Source: a bacterium (GTDB taxonomy: Bacteria; Bacillota; Clostridia; Christensenellales; CAG-138). Taken from it: a stretch of 43,382 bases of DNA. The position numbers and the translations under genes are program-made. This document shows positions 1 to 8,340 of this stretch, piece after piece. A model generated the notes under the pieces. It ran no database searches and was not told where the DNA came from. It was given only the letters and a program-made list of their open reading frames with translations. The DNA is taken from assembly GCA_022778545.1 (NCBI GenBank), contig JALFDW010000021.1, positions 1-43,382 on the forward strand, written 5' to 3'. Each line of letters begins with the position of its first letter. Positions within the stretch are counted from its first letter, which is position 1.

Positions 1-20
1 AAAACTAATATGCTTTACCA

Positions 21-137
<117 letters not shown>

Positions 138-141
138 CCCA

Positions 142-183
142 CACAAAAGAAATACCCTACTTTGTAGGGTGTTTCTTTTTGTG
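142..183 (+). terminator. rRNA operon terminator
   Basis: A long hairpin begins just after 5S: the arm at 142-160 ends in ACCCTAC and pairs with GTAGGGT and the T-rich arm to 183. The 3' arm holds TTTCTTTTT. It is a typical intrinsic terminator closing the rRNA transcript. Confidence 0.9.
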
Positions 184-446
184 ATGCCCTGCAACTGCCG
201 CTCTTTTCGAGTCATGTCGCCAGCCATGGCGCAAAGCGCCCTGGCTGAAGACTCAGCGGAGCTGAGCGCCGCCAGTGGCGGATGCAGCGAAGCGGAGCTG
301 CAGAAGGCAGGGAGCACAAGGCAGCTGCTCCCGCAGCAACGCCGTGCGACCTTGCCGCACTGTGCGGAAAGATAGGTAGCTGCCGGGTTGCGCCATAGAG
401 CAAATCCGTTCACAGAGAGTTTAAATCTTTTGGTGTCCGGTTGTGG
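184..446 (+). repeat. Noncoding spacer with stacked short hairpins and a 5S 3'-end fragment
   Basis: I see no credible gene between the rRNA terminator and the lipoprotein. The stretch holds several small inverted repeats, for example TGGCG/CGCC around 228, GCTGAAGACTCAGC at 244-257 and CAGCGGAGCTG at 256-266. At 365-386 there is a 22-nt exact copy of the 5S 3' end (bases 114-135), preceded by sequence that resembles 5S only loosely. This suggests a decayed or recombined second 5S gene. Open frames here have no ribosome-binding site and no recognisable product. Confidence 0.6.
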
Positions 447-482
447 TATGATATCCGGGAACAAAGAAAGGATGGGTTATAA

Positions 483-1277
483 GTGCATATGAACAAGATC
501 AACAGTATGCTTCTTCGCGCCTGCGCAGCGGTGCTTGCGGGCGCTCTGCTGCTCATGAGCGGCTGCTCCGCCTTGGAAGCAGGAAATGACTCGCAGCCCG
601 GCTCCGTGCAAACGGAACCGACGCCGGATACATCTGCAGAACAAACGCCGGAACAAACGCCGGTTATGGCAGAACAGACTCCAACTGTGGAGGCTTCGCA
701 GCCTTCTCCGGCGCTGCCGGAAGCCTATGAGGCGATTGTGGCGCTTTACGCGGATGCAATGGAAAACGAGTATTACAGCACGCTGGATGCCGTGGAACGG
801 GATATCCGGTTCGGGGAAACCATGGCCGCAGAATGGCTGAACGCGCGGATGCCGGCGTATTACGCGCTGCACGATTTTGACGGAAACGGCATGGAGGAGC
901 TGCTCATCGCCACGGTCGACGGGGACAACACCACCTATTATGATATCTTCTCCATGAAGGATGGCAATGCGGTGCGCCTGTTCCCGGACATGAGTTTCGG
1001 CTACCGCACGAACCTCGGTATCTGTGCGGATGGGACGCTCGCCATCGTCTGGAGTTCCAGTGCCTTTGAGAGCGGTGTGGAATACTATCGGGTGAATGGC
1101 GCAGAAGCTGAACGCATTACCTCGATCCTGATTGCGACCGAGATGGATGGGACTAACACCACAAAGTACATCCAGGATGGCACGGAGATCAGCGAGGAAG
1201 CGTTTGACGCGCTCATCGCGGAATACGAGGCAGAGGGCCGCGCTTCTTTTGAATGGATCAGCGTGACGCAGGAATAA
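483..1277 (+). CDS. Putative secreted lipoprotein
   Basis: This is an exported lipoprotein of unknown function. A short basic N-terminus is followed by a hydrophobic stretch and a lipobox ending LLLMSGC, with the Cys near residue 28, so it should be lipid-anchored outside the membrane. A low-complexity linker rich in Thr, Pro, Glu and Gln (about residues 37-80) precedes a globular domain of about 180 residues containing a DFDGNGMEELLI motif. Such D-x-D-x-N/D-G motifs occur in calcium-binding FG-GAP/EF-hand-like proteins, but family membership is not certain. The GTG at 483 lies 9 nt after an AAAGGA site; an in-frame ATG at 489 is an alternative start. A TATGAT -10-like sequence lies at 448-453. 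The gene appears monocistronic. Confidence 0.8.
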   Translation: MHMNKINSMLLRACAAVLAGALLLMSGCSALEAGNDSQPGSVQTEPTPDTSAEQTPEQTPVMAEQTPTVEASQPSPALPEAYEAIVALYADAMENEYYSTLDAVERDIRFGETMAAEWLNARMPAYYALHDFDGNGMEELLIATVDGDNTTYYDIFSMKDGNAVRLFPDMSFGYRTNLGICADGTLAIVWSSSAFESGVEYYRVNGAEAERITSILIATEMDGTNTTKYIQDGTEISEEAFDALIAEYEAEGRASFEWISVTQE

Positions 1278-1301
1278 ACTGTCGAAAAACAAGTTCACAG
1301 C

Positions 1302-1332
1302 AACAGCCGGAGGCAGATCGCCTTCGGCTGTT
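1302..1332 (+). terminator. Possible terminator hairpin after the lipoprotein
   Basis: The arms at 1302-1314 and 1320-1332 pair (AACAGCCG..AGGC with GCCT.CGGCTGTT, one mismatch). No T-tract follows, so this is a stable hairpin 25 bp after the stop codon rather than a textbook intrinsic terminator. Confidence 0.45.
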
Positions 1333-1396
1333 CCAGTTGGATGATAAAAGTTGCGGGTATATGATCCGGCAGGATCAGGCCGGACCGGCAGCGCCG

Positions 1397-1603
1397 TTAA
1401 AACAGGGAGCGGAAGAACATCGTGACGCCGAGCACAATGAGCGGGATGCCCACGATCGCGCCGACGATGGTGCAGCTGAGCGCCACGCCGACCACAGCGA
1501 GAATGATCCCGAGGATCATCGAAAACAGTTTGCCGATCCCGAGGAAGATCATGCCGACAAAGCTCCATACCATGCGGAACGGCCAGGTCAAAACACGCAG
1601 CAT
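1397..1603 (-). CDS. Small hydrophobic membrane protein (68 aa)
   Basis: This is a small, almost wholly hydrophobic protein that probably spans the membrane twice. One segment lies around residues 8-30 (with a GMIFLGIGKL motif) and another around residues 35-63, rich in Val, Ile and Gly. It ends in a short FFRSLF tail. The start was set at 1603 because AAAGGAGGT lies 8 nt upstream on the minus strand; a longer reading frame to 1645 lacks such a site. A TGG-TATGAT extended -10 is visible further upstream, around 1650. I do not recognise a named family, though short proteins of this kind are common in Clostridia. Confidence 0.72.
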   Translation of the reverse strand: MLRVLTWPFRMVWSFVGMIFLGIGKLFSMILGIILAVVGVALSCTIVGAIVGIPLIVLGVTMFFRSLF

Positions 1604-1730
1604 CGCAAGTACCTCCTTTGCTGAATATGCTTCATTCGTGTGCATGTATCATACCATAAACTATGTGCCAAAATGTGGTTTTTAATGGAACTCTAATGAA
1701 ACATTAACCGCGCACTTTTCTGCCGCCCGG

Positions 1731-1759
1731 TGGACGGGAGAACCGTTTCATTATATACT
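1731..1759 (+). promoter_or_regulatory. Candidate sigma-A promoter for the GNAT gene
   Basis: TGGACG at 1731-1736 and TATACT at 1754-1759 are separated by exactly 17 bp, and the -10 lies about 60 bp before the start codon. The -35 matches only four of six consensus bases. Confidence 0.5.
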
Positions 1760-1817
1760 GAACCATATCGGAAACCGAAAGCACACGGGATGATTTTCAC
1801 GCTTGGAGGGGAGAAAC

Positions 1818-2363
1818 ATGCAGCTTGAAACGGAAAGATTGTGCCTGCGGGAGCTGACGCCGGACGATTTCCCGGCGCTCTATGCCGTTTTGGCGGATTC
1901 AGACATCATGCAGCACTATCCGTATACGTTTGATGAAGCCAGGGTCAGGAACTGGATCGCAAGGAACATGGAACGGTACCGGGTGTTTGGCTTTGGACTT
2001 TGGGCTGTTGTGTTGAAGGAGACCGACGAAATGATCGGCGATTGTGGGCTCACGATGCAGAACATCAACGGCAGCATAAAGCCCGAGATCGGGTACCACA
2101 TCAACAAAAAGCACCAGAGGAACGGCTACGCGAAAGAGGCAGCGCGGAAATGCCGTGACTGGGCGTTCCAAAACACGCCGTTTAACATCGTCTATTCTTA
2201 CATGAAAAAAGCGAACATTGCCTCCGCGGCTACGGCAATGGCAAACGGGATGCGCAGGGTGGAGGAATTTACCGACGCCGAAAACGAGGCCACCATGGTG
2301 TATGCCATCACAAGGGATGAATGGGCGCAGCTGAAAAAGAGGGGCTCGCAGAAGGAAAGATAA
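1818..2363 (+). CDS. GNAT family N-acetyltransferase (RimJ/RimL type)
   Basis: This is a cytoplasmic acetyl-CoA-dependent N-acetyltransferase of the RimJ/RimL group. The opening (LETERLCLRELTPDDFPAL) is the classic start of this family. The central strand GLWAVVLKETDEMIGDCGL and the acetyl-CoA-binding loop region (YHINKKHQRNGYAKEAAR, an R/Q-x-x-G-x-A variant) follow at about residues 65-115. The 181-residue length is typical. ATG 1818 is preceded by GGAGGGGAG at ideal spacing. The substrate cannot be told from sequence; ribosomal-protein N-termini, small amines or antibiotics are all possible in this family. It stands alone, with its own candidate promoter. Confidence 0.9.
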   Translation: MQLETERLCLRELTPDDFPALYAVLADSDIMQHYPYTFDEARVRNWIARNMERYRVFGFGLWAVVLKETDEMIGDCGLTMQNINGSIKPEIGYHINKKHQRNGYAKEAARKCRDWAFQNTPFNIVYSYMKKANIASAATAMANGMRRVEEFTDAENEATMVYAITRDEWAQLKKRGSQKER

Positions 2364-2371
2364 AACAGAAA

Positions 2372-2400
2372 AGCCCTCCTGCCTTTTCGGCAAAAGGGCT
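2372..2400 (-). terminator. Intrinsic terminator of the alpha/beta hydrolase gene
   Basis: AGCCCT..TGCC pairs with GGCA..AGGGCT. Read on the minus strand, the hairpin is followed by TTTTCTGTTTT, so it terminates the hydrolase transcript. It may also serve the converging acetyltransferase gene, which ends at 2363. Confidence 0.75.
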
Positions 2401-2420
2401 GTGTGAACAGGAGCGGCATT

Positions 2421-3449
2421 TTACGGCATCACGACCGGGATGAACTCAAGCAGTGCCGCGATGAAGCGCTCCGGCTTTTCCTCATGCATGAGGTGCCCGG
2501 CGTTGCGCACAACGGAGAACCCGGCGTTGCGCATGGCTGCATGGTACAATTCGCAGGTCTCGGCATTGTGCCACTTGTCCTCTGCGCCCATCAGGATGAG
2601 CGTGTCCGCCGCGAGCGTGCGCAGGTTCGCAATGATCTCCTCGTCCTCAAAATATTGCAGCGAAAGGCGGATCGCCCTGCGGCCTTCCGGGTCGGAGGCC
2701 GGGCGGTAATATTCCTGCACGACGTCCGAGGTGATGTTCGTGAGGTCGAATACGGCCCCCTGCAGCAGCTTTTCCACCGTGCGCAGGTTGTAGAGGCGGC
2801 TTGCGAGGAAGCCCAGCATGGAGCTATCGATCATGCGGATGGCAAGCGGCATGTCCTGCGTGACGCCGCCGGGCGAAAGGAGAACGAGCCTGCCCACGCG
2901 TTCCGGGTACTGCATCGCGAATTTGAGCGTATAGGCGCAGCCCATGGAGAAGGCAGCAAAATGCGCGGACTCGATGCCGAGCGCGTCCATAAAGCGGCGG
3001 AGCGCATCGGCCTGCTCCTCGATGGAGTAACCGAAGGTGAGCGGCCTGTCCGAATAGCCGTGGCCGAGAAGATCCGGCGCGATGACGCGGTAATGTTCGC
3101 TCAGGCGGTTGAACACGCGCCGCCAGGTGTAGAGCGACTGGCCCACGGTGTGCACGAGGATGAGCGGCTCGCCCGTTCCGGCTTCGAGGTAATGGATCTT
3201 AGCGCGCTCATGCTGCGCTTCGGGTCCCGGCTCAGGCGCGGGCGTTTCCGGTGCGGCTTCTTCTGCAACAGGGGATTCCGTTGCTTCCACATCCACATCC
3301 GCATCCACATCCGCGGCGGGGGCAGACGCGGGCGCGGCCTTTTTGCCGCGCGGACGGCGCACCTCCAACTCGCCGGGCAGCTCGATTTCGATATACTCAC
3401 CCGTATGTTCGGAATTGATGAATTTCTTGACTTCAAGCGATAAACTCAC
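2421..3449 (-). CDS. Alpha/beta hydrolase
   Basis: This is a cytoplasmic alpha/beta-fold hydrolase of unknown substrate. After a short N-terminal region and a Pro/Ala/Glu-rich linker (about residues 38-78), the fold begins with an oxyanion-region strand (PLILVHTVGQS). The nucleophile elbow FSMGC carries the catalytic Ser, with Ala-Phe in place of the usual Gly-x before it. The acid is probably the Asp in LMGAEDKW and the base the His in NAGHLMHEE. The GTG start at 3449 has AGGAGG five bases upstream. The 342-residue length exceeds the usual 260-300 because of the linker extension. It is monocistronic, with a terminator at 2372-2400. Esterase, lipase or C-C hydrolase activity is possible. Confidence 0.88.
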   Translation of the reverse strand: MSLSLEVKKFINSEHTGEYIEIELPGELEVRRPRGKKAAPASAPAADVDADVDVEATESPVAEEAAPETPAPEPGPEAQHERAKIHYLEAGTGEPLILVHTVGQSLYTWRRVFNRLSEHYRVIAPDLLGHGYSDRPLTFGYSIEEQADALRRFMDALGIESAHFAAFSMGCAYTLKFAMQYPERVGRLVLLSPGGVTQDMPLAIRMIDSSMLGFLASRLYNLRTVEKLLQGAVFDLTNITSDVVQEYYRPASDPEGRRAIRLSLQYFEDEEIIANLRTLAADTLILMGAEDKWHNAETCELYHAAMRNAGFSVVRNAGHLMHEEKPERFIAALLEFIPVVMP

Positions 3450-3618
3450 GAGGTCCTCCTACGGTTCCAACCGGATACATATTCAGTTAATTTTACTATT
3501 TTTCCCCCTGGTTTGCAAGCGATTTGGGCGGAAGGCATGCGGTTTCATGGTTTATTCACAAGTTCGGTGGGGAATTCCGCATGGCAAAGCGCGGCGGGGC
3601 CTGCATGGTCATGAAACG

Positions 3619-3647
3619 TTCACTGTTCATTTGGCAAAGGATATGAT
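3619..3647 (+). promoter_or_regulatory. Candidate promoter of the CotH operon
   Basis: TTCACT (3619-3624) and TATGAT (3642-3647) are separated by 17 bp. This leaves a leader of about 70 nt before the TTG start at 3724. It is the best sigma-A-like match in the gap between the divergent hydrolase and CotH genes. Confidence 0.5.
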
Positions 3648-3723
3648 AAAATATGGATAAATCGCCGCCGGGGCGCGTTTTTTGCGTGCCCTGCGCGGAA
3701 AAGCAGAAAAGGACGAAACGAAA

Positions 3724-6700
3724 TTGCGGGCGAAAAAGCTTCTTCTCATATTGATCCTCACCGTCGCGCTCATCGTGGCGCTCGTGCTCTATTGCACGGG
3801 CCGGCCGGGCAGCGGCGGCAATTCCCATGCCGCGGAGAGCACGCTCGTGCTCAGCGAGGTGATGACGAGCAACAAGGGCTCCGTGCCGGATGAAAACGGC
3901 GACTACCCGGACTGGGTGGAGCTGAAGAACACCGGCAGCACGACTCTTGACATTGCGGGCTTCGGCCTCACGGATGATTTCACCGCGGGCGTGAAGTATG
4001 TCTTCCCGAGCGGTACAAAGGTCGAGCCGGGTGGCTATGTGGTGGTCTGGTGCAGCGGAGAAGGCACAGGCGGGCTTACGGCGCCCTTCCGTATTTCCGC
4101 TTCCGACAGCCTCGTTCTGTTCGATGTAACGGGCAATACGCTCGATACGCTCGTGCTGCGCGCGGTCGCTTCCGGCAACACGCTTGCAAAGGATGCTTCC
4201 GGCGCATGGGTCGAGATGCGGCCCTCCCCCGGCTATGACAACACCGAAGCGGGTGTGGCTGCGTTTGAAGCGTCTCTGCAGGGCGATGAGGACATCGGCG
4301 TCGTCATCAACGAATTCATGGCATCGAACGCCACCACCATCGCGGATGCCTACGGCGTGTATTCGGACTGGATCGAGCTTTACAACAAGAACGATTACGA
4401 AGTCGACCTTTCCGGCTGCGGTCTTTCGGACACCATCTCGCAGCCGAAAAAATACATCCTGCCGGAAGGCACGGTCATCCCGGCAAACGGGTATCTCGTC
4501 ATCTTCTGTTCCGGCAACGAGGGCTTCACGGAATCCGGAGAGCTGCACGCGCCCTTCGGCCTCAGGGCCTATAAGGAGGACGTCGTCCTTTCCGGAAAAC
4601 GCGGCACGATCATCGACAGTTTCTCCTATGGGGCGCAGGAAACGGACTGCTCCATGGCCCGTGTGCCGGATGGAACCGGCGAATTTGCCGGGACCGCTCA
4701 CCCCACGCCCGGCTATGCCAACGACGATGCGGGCTACCAGGCTTTTGCCGCGAGCGTGATCCGCGCAAAGAGCGATGTTTACATCTCCGAGCTGCTCGGG
4801 AAAAACATCAGCGCCAAGGCTGCGCCGGACGGCGAATATTATGACTGCATCGAGCTTCACAACCGGGGGGCGGAGGTTGTCTCCCTCTCCGGCTGCGCGC
4901 TTTCCGATAATCCCAAGAACCCGGCGAAATGGGTGTTCCCGGAGGGGACGGAGCTTGCGCCGGGGGAATACCTTGTGGTCTATGCCTCCGGCCTCAACGC
5001 AAAGGCCGCGAAGAATGACTTGCATACGAACTTCAACCTGAGCGCCGCGGGCGCTTCCGTTTATCTTTTTGGGGCGGACGGACTTTTGATGGATAAGCTT
5101 CAGACCGGCGCTTTTTTGAATAACATGAGTTATGGAATCGACGCGGAGGGCAATTACGCCTGCTTTCAAACGGCTACCCTCGGCGCGGCAAACGGCATGG
5201 GGCAGAAGGGTGTTACGGCCAAAGTGCAGTTTCTGACCACACCCGGCATCTATGACGGAGAGATCGAGATCGCGCTTTCCGCGCCTGCGGGCGAAACCAT
5301 CCACTATACGCTCGACTGCACCACCCCCACGGTGAACTCGCCCGTGTATGACGCCCCCATCAAGGCTGCGAAAAACACCGTTGTGCGCGCGGTCTCCGTG
5401 CGCGAAGGATATGTGACAAACGACACCGTTTCCGGCACGTTCCTGTTCCGCAGCGACGATGTGAACCACAGCCTGCCCGTTGTGACGCTCGTGACAGACC
5501 CGGATAACCTCTGGAGCAACGAGACGGGCATTTATGCCTTCGGCGAAAACTACGACCCGACGCTGGCCTATGGCGACGCCATCACCACGGCGAATTTCTG
5601 GAAATCCAAGACTGCGCCGGATGAGTGGGAACGCCTGGGCTGCTTCGGTGTGTTCGATGAAACAGGCCGGGAGGTGTTCTCCCAGAATATCGGCATGCGC
5701 ATCGCGGGCAGCTTCGGCCGCGGCCGCGCGCAGAAGGGCTTCAACCTCATTGCGCGGGACGCTTACGGCGACGACCGCATGGCATACCCTTTCTTTGAAA
5801 ACCTGGATTTTACGGAATATAAAGCCGTCGTGCTGCGCGCGGGCGCGCAGGATCAGAACAACGGCAAGTTCCGCGATGAGCTTGCCACGGGGCTCCTTGT
5901 GGGCAGCGACGTGAACTTCCTCTATCAGGCCTACAAGCCCTGCGTGCTTTACCTCAACGGCGAATACTGGGGCGTGTATTTCATGAAGGAAAAGCGCAAC
6001 CGCTTCTTCGTGGCGCAGCATGAGGGCACGGAGGACAACGTGAACGTGGACATCATCCGCTCCGCAACCTCGGTCTATCACGGCTCGGCAAAGGAGTGGG
6101 CGGAGTTCATGACGTGGCTGCACGGCACGGGGGACGATCTCTCCTCTCCCTCCAACTACGCTTATGCGGACGCAAGGGTGGATCTTGACAGCTTCATGGA
6201 CTATATGATCTGTGAGATCTATTCCGCAAACTCCGACGTCTGGAACATTCAGTATTACAAGGTCAAGGACGGAAAGTGGAAGTGGATCTATTATGATTTC
6301 TGCTGGAGCTTCGGCGCGAGCGAGAACCGCACCAACCACCAGACGCTTTCCATCCGCAGGCTTTCCTCCAAGCCCTGTTCGGACCTGTTCAACGCCCTTC
6401 TGAAGAACAGCGACTGGCGCGATCGGTTCTGCCGCCGTTTTGCGGAGCTTCTGAACACCATCTATGCGCCGGAGACCGTCCTTGCGAAGATCGATGAGCT
6501 GTATGCGCAGGTAGAGCCGGAAATAGCCCGCGAGCGGGCGAAATTCAACGGCGAGACCTTCATGGGCGTGACGCAGCACAGCGAGGTGCGCGGCACCTAT
6601 GAGGGCTTCCTCCGGCAGGTGGAGATCATGCGGGATTTCGCCTCCGGCCGCCCGGATTCGATCAAGCAGCAGATCCAGAAGGAATTCGGCCTTTCCGATT

Positions 6701-6726
6701 CTTATATGCAGGAGGTGTTCGGATGA
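3724..6726 (+). CDS. CotH kinase family protein with three lamin-tail domains
   Basis: This large extracytoplasmic protein is anchored by an N-terminal membrane segment (about residues 5-23). Three repeats with the signature (D)W(V/I)EL-x-N, followed by a 'FP-x-GT' strand and a 'YLV-(V/I)-x-x-SG' strand, mark lamin-tail domains at about residues 40-150, 195-320 and 350-470. A chitobiase/Fn3-associated-like domain (about 496-575, 'IHYTLDCTTPT') comes next. The CotH kinase-like domain occupies about 580-930, with GVYFMKEKRNRF and WKWIYYDFCWSFG near residues 853-866. Characterised CotH proteins phosphorylate spore-coat proteins; this one faces outside, so its target is unknown. The second Asp expected in the W-x-x-x-x-D-x-D motif is Cys here. 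TTG 3724 follows AAAAGGA; another TTG at 3682 has no site. The stop overlaps the next ATG (ATGA). Confidence 0.88.
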   Translation: MRAKKLLLILILTVALIVALVLYCTGRPGSGGNSHAAESTLVLSEVMTSNKGSVPDENGDYPDWVELKNTGSTTLDIAGFGLTDDFTAGVKYVFPSGTKVEPGGYVVVWCSGEGTGGLTAPFRISASDSLVLFDVTGNTLDTLVLRAVASGNTLAKDASGAWVEMRPSPGYDNTEAGVAAFEASLQGDEDIGVVINEFMASNATTIADAYGVYSDWIELYNKNDYEVDLSGCGLSDTISQPKKYILPEGTVIPANGYLVIFCSGNEGFTESGELHAPFGLRAYKEDVVLSGKRGTIIDSFSYGAQETDCSMARVPDGTGEFAGTAHPTPGYANDDAGYQAFAASVIRAKSDVYISELLGKNISAKAAPDGEYYDCIELHNRGAEVVSLSGCALSDNPKNPAKWVFPEGTELAPGEYLVVYASGLNAKAAKNDLHTNFNLSAAGASVYLFGADGLLMDKLQTGAFLNNMSYGIDAEGNYACFQTATLGAANGMGQKGVTAKVQFLTTPGIYDGEIEIALSAPAGETIHYTLDCTTPTVNSPVYDAPIKAAKNTVVRAVSVREGYVTNDTVSGTFLFRSDDVNHSLPVVTLVTDPDNLWSNETGIYAFGENYDPTLAYGDAITTANFWKSKTAPDEWERLGCFGVFDETGREVFSQNIGMRIAGSFGRGRAQKGFNLIARDAYGDDRMAYPFFENLDFTEYKAVVLRAGAQDQNNGKFRDELATGLLVGSDVNFLYQAYKPCVLYLNGEYWGVYFMKEKRNRFFVAQHEGTEDNVNVDIIRSATSVYHGSAKEWAEFMTWLHGTGDDLSSPSNYAYADARVDLDSFMDYMICEIYSANSDVWNIQYYKVKDGKWKWIYYDFCWSFGASENRTNHQTLSIRRLSSKPCSDLFNALLKNSDWRDRFCRRFAELLNTIYAPETVLAKIDELYAQVEPEIARERAKFNGETFMGVTQHSEVRGTYEGFLRQVEIMRDFASGRPDSIKQQIQKEFGLSDSYMQEVFG

Positions 6727-7418
6727 GCAAGGCGCCCCAGTACCGGCACGAATTGAAATATTATATCAACCAGGGGGCATATACGCTGCTCTCCAAAAAG
6801 CTTTCGCTTACCATGGAGCAGGACAAATACGCCCGCAAAAACGGCGGGGAATACTTCATCCGCAGCTTGTATTATGACGACATGGACGATTCCGCCTTCC
6901 GCGAAAAGGTCGATGGCACGGACAACCGGGATAAGTTCCGCATCCGCATCTACAACATGTCGGACGCTGCGATCAAGCTCGAATGCAAGCACAAGGAGGG
7001 CGGTTACATCAAAAAGACCTCCATCATGCTTTCCCGGGAGGAATACGAGCGGCTCAGGAAGGGGGATTACACCTTCCTGCTGCACCGGCCGGAGCCCTTT
7101 GCGCGGCGGATGTTCGCGGAGTTTGCGACAAAGCCCCTGCGGCCGCGGGTGATCGTGGACTACATGCGCGAGGCGTACACCTTCCCCCTGCAGGATGTGC
7201 GCGTAACGTTCGATAAGGATATCCGCACGGGCATGCGCAGCACGGATCTGTTCAACGCCCACATCCCGACCTACCGCGTTGTGGACGATTACGACATGGT
7301 GCTTGAGGTGAAGTTCAACCAGTACCTGCCCACCTACATCCGCTCGCTCCTGCAGCTGGATGCCCACGCGCGCAGCGCGGTCAGCAAGTACTGCCTGTGC
7401 AGAAAATTTGAATTGTAA
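6723..7418 (+). CDS. VTC domain (polyphosphate polymerase-like) protein
   Basis: This is a soluble, cytoplasm-facing triphosphate-tunnel (CYTH-like) protein of the VTC family, related to the catalytic domain of the yeast polyphosphate polymerase Vtc4. It opens with the strand RHELKYYI, and alternating basic and acidic tunnel strands follow (FRIRIYNMS, KLECKHKEGGYIKK, RPRVIVDYMREAY, VLEVKFNQYLP). The 231-residue length is typical. It overlaps the CotH stop codon by 4 nt, so the two are translationally coupled. CotH, VTC and DUF4956 genes are repeatedly found together in Firmicutes and other bacteria, and polyphosphate or a related polymer has been suggested as their common theme. Actual activity here is inference. 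Confidence 0.88.
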   Translation: MSKAPQYRHELKYYINQGAYTLLSKKLSLTMEQDKYARKNGGEYFIRSLYYDDMDDSAFREKVDGTDNRDKFRIRIYNMSDAAIKLECKHKEGGYIKKTSIMLSREEYERLRKGDYTFLLHRPEPFARRMFAEFATKPLRPRVIVDYMREAYTFPLQDVRVTFDKDIRTGMRSTDLFNAHIPTYRVVDDYDMVLEVKFNQYLPTYIRSLLQLDAHARSAVSKYCLCRKFEL

Positions 7419-7440
7419 GGCGGCTCAGCCCGAATTGGCG

Positions 7441-7567
7441 ATTGACAATGCCTGATTGTCAATTATACTGAAAATTGTGTGATACAAAGCGTATCCCCGC
7501 AAAACGGATCAGACATGGCGACGCGGCACAGATCACTGCCCGTCGGCCATTGCAAATTGTAAATTGG
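7441..7567. repeat. ATTGTCAATTG-like interspersed repeat (copy 1)
   Basis: The gap between the VTC and DUF4956 genes holds a small hairpin, ATTGACAATgcctgATTGTCAAT (7441-7463). At its far end lies a degenerate run, CCATTGCAAATTGTAAATTGG (about 7549-7569). Similar words recur at 22262-22308 and 32784-32846, so this is a dispersed repeat family. No gene is seen in the gap. Confidence 0.55.
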
Positions 7568-7580
7568 CTTGGAGGTTTTC

Positions 7581-8237
7581 ATGAACGAGTTCTCTTTTTC
7601 CGACATCTTTTCCATCACGCTCAGCCCCCTGCAGGTGATTCTGACGCTTGTGATCGCCCTTCTTGTGGGCCTGTTCGTCTTCTTTATTTATAAAAAGACG
7701 TTCGGCGGCGTCATGTATTCGCGCAACTTCAACCTGAGCCTCATCATGCTCACGCTGGTAACGTCCCTCATGCTGATGCTCATCAACAACAACCTGGCGC
7801 TTTCCATGGGCATGGTCGGCGCGCTTTCCATCATCCGTTTCCGCACGGCCGTGAAGGACCCGATCGACACCGTGTTCATGTTCTGGGCCGTGGGCGAGGG
7901 CATCGCCATCGGCACGCGGTTCTATGATATTGCCGTGATTGCGGCGCTCGTGATCGGCGTCATCATGGTGGTGCTCACGGTCTTCAAGGGCAAGGCCAGC
8001 ATGCCGTACCTGCTCATTATCCACTACCATGAAGGCGCTTCCCAGCAGGTGCGCCAGATGGTGAAGCAGCTGCCGAATGCACGCCTGAAATCCAAGACTG
8101 CGCAGCGTGACGGCATCGAGCTCACGATGGAGCTGCGCCTCCGGGAAAATGAGACGGGTTTTGTGGAAAAGTTCCTGCGGGTGGACGGCGTGTATGACGC
8201 GACGCTCATCTCCCATCAGGGGGACATCGTATCCTGA
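7581..8237 (+). CDS. DUF4956 membrane protein
   Basis: This is an integral membrane protein of the DUF4956 family. The first segment (about residues 14-38) precedes a stretch with two or three more membrane segments (about 50-75, 95-115 and 118-140). A highly conserved family motif, SMGMVGALSIIRFRTAVKDP, lies at about residues 75-94. The C-terminal 80 residues form a soluble alpha/beta domain resembling those of MgtC-type proteins. ATG 7581 has GGAGG five bases upstream. DUF4956 genes are commonly next to VTC genes, as here, so it likely serves in the same membrane process, perhaps as a channel or scaffold; this is inference. Confidence 0.88.
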   Translation: MNEFSFSDIFSITLSPLQVILTLVIALLVGLFVFFIYKKTFGGVMYSRNFNLSLIMLTLVTSLMLMLINNNLALSMGMVGALSIIRFRTAVKDPIDTVFMFWAVGEGIAIGTRFYDIAVIAALVIGVIMVVLTVFKGKASMPYLLIIHYHEGASQQVRQMVKQLPNARLKSKTAQRDGIELTMELRLRENETGFVEKFLRVDGVYDATLISHQGDIVS

Positions 8238-8263
8238 AAGCAAACGATAAAAGAGAAAAAGTG

Positions 8264-8294
8264 AAGGACGAAGGGCCACAGGCCTTTCTTCCTT
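8264..8294 (+). terminator. Hairpin between the DUF4956 and ABC transporter genes
   Basis: GAAGGA-C-GAAGGGCC pairs with GGCCTTTC-T-TCCTTC, leaving a three-base loop, and GCTTTTC follows. It may terminate or attenuate the CotH-VTC-DUF4956 transcript before the ABC transporter gene, whose own ribosome site is at 8322-8329. Confidence 0.55.
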
Positions 8295-8340
8295 CGCTTT
8301 TCACCATACGGTAAGATCACAAAGGAGGGCTCCCTGCGCC

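Noticed and set aside
365-386. Second 5S rRNA gene
   Set aside because: Only the last 22 nt match; the rest is too divergent for a functional 5S.
3556-6579. Very long antisense open frame opposite the CotH gene
   Set aside because: It is a GC-rich shadow of a clear multi-domain protein. It has no ribosome site and no recognisable domain. The same holds for long antisense frames at 8317-10956, 30071-32668 and 41277-43073.
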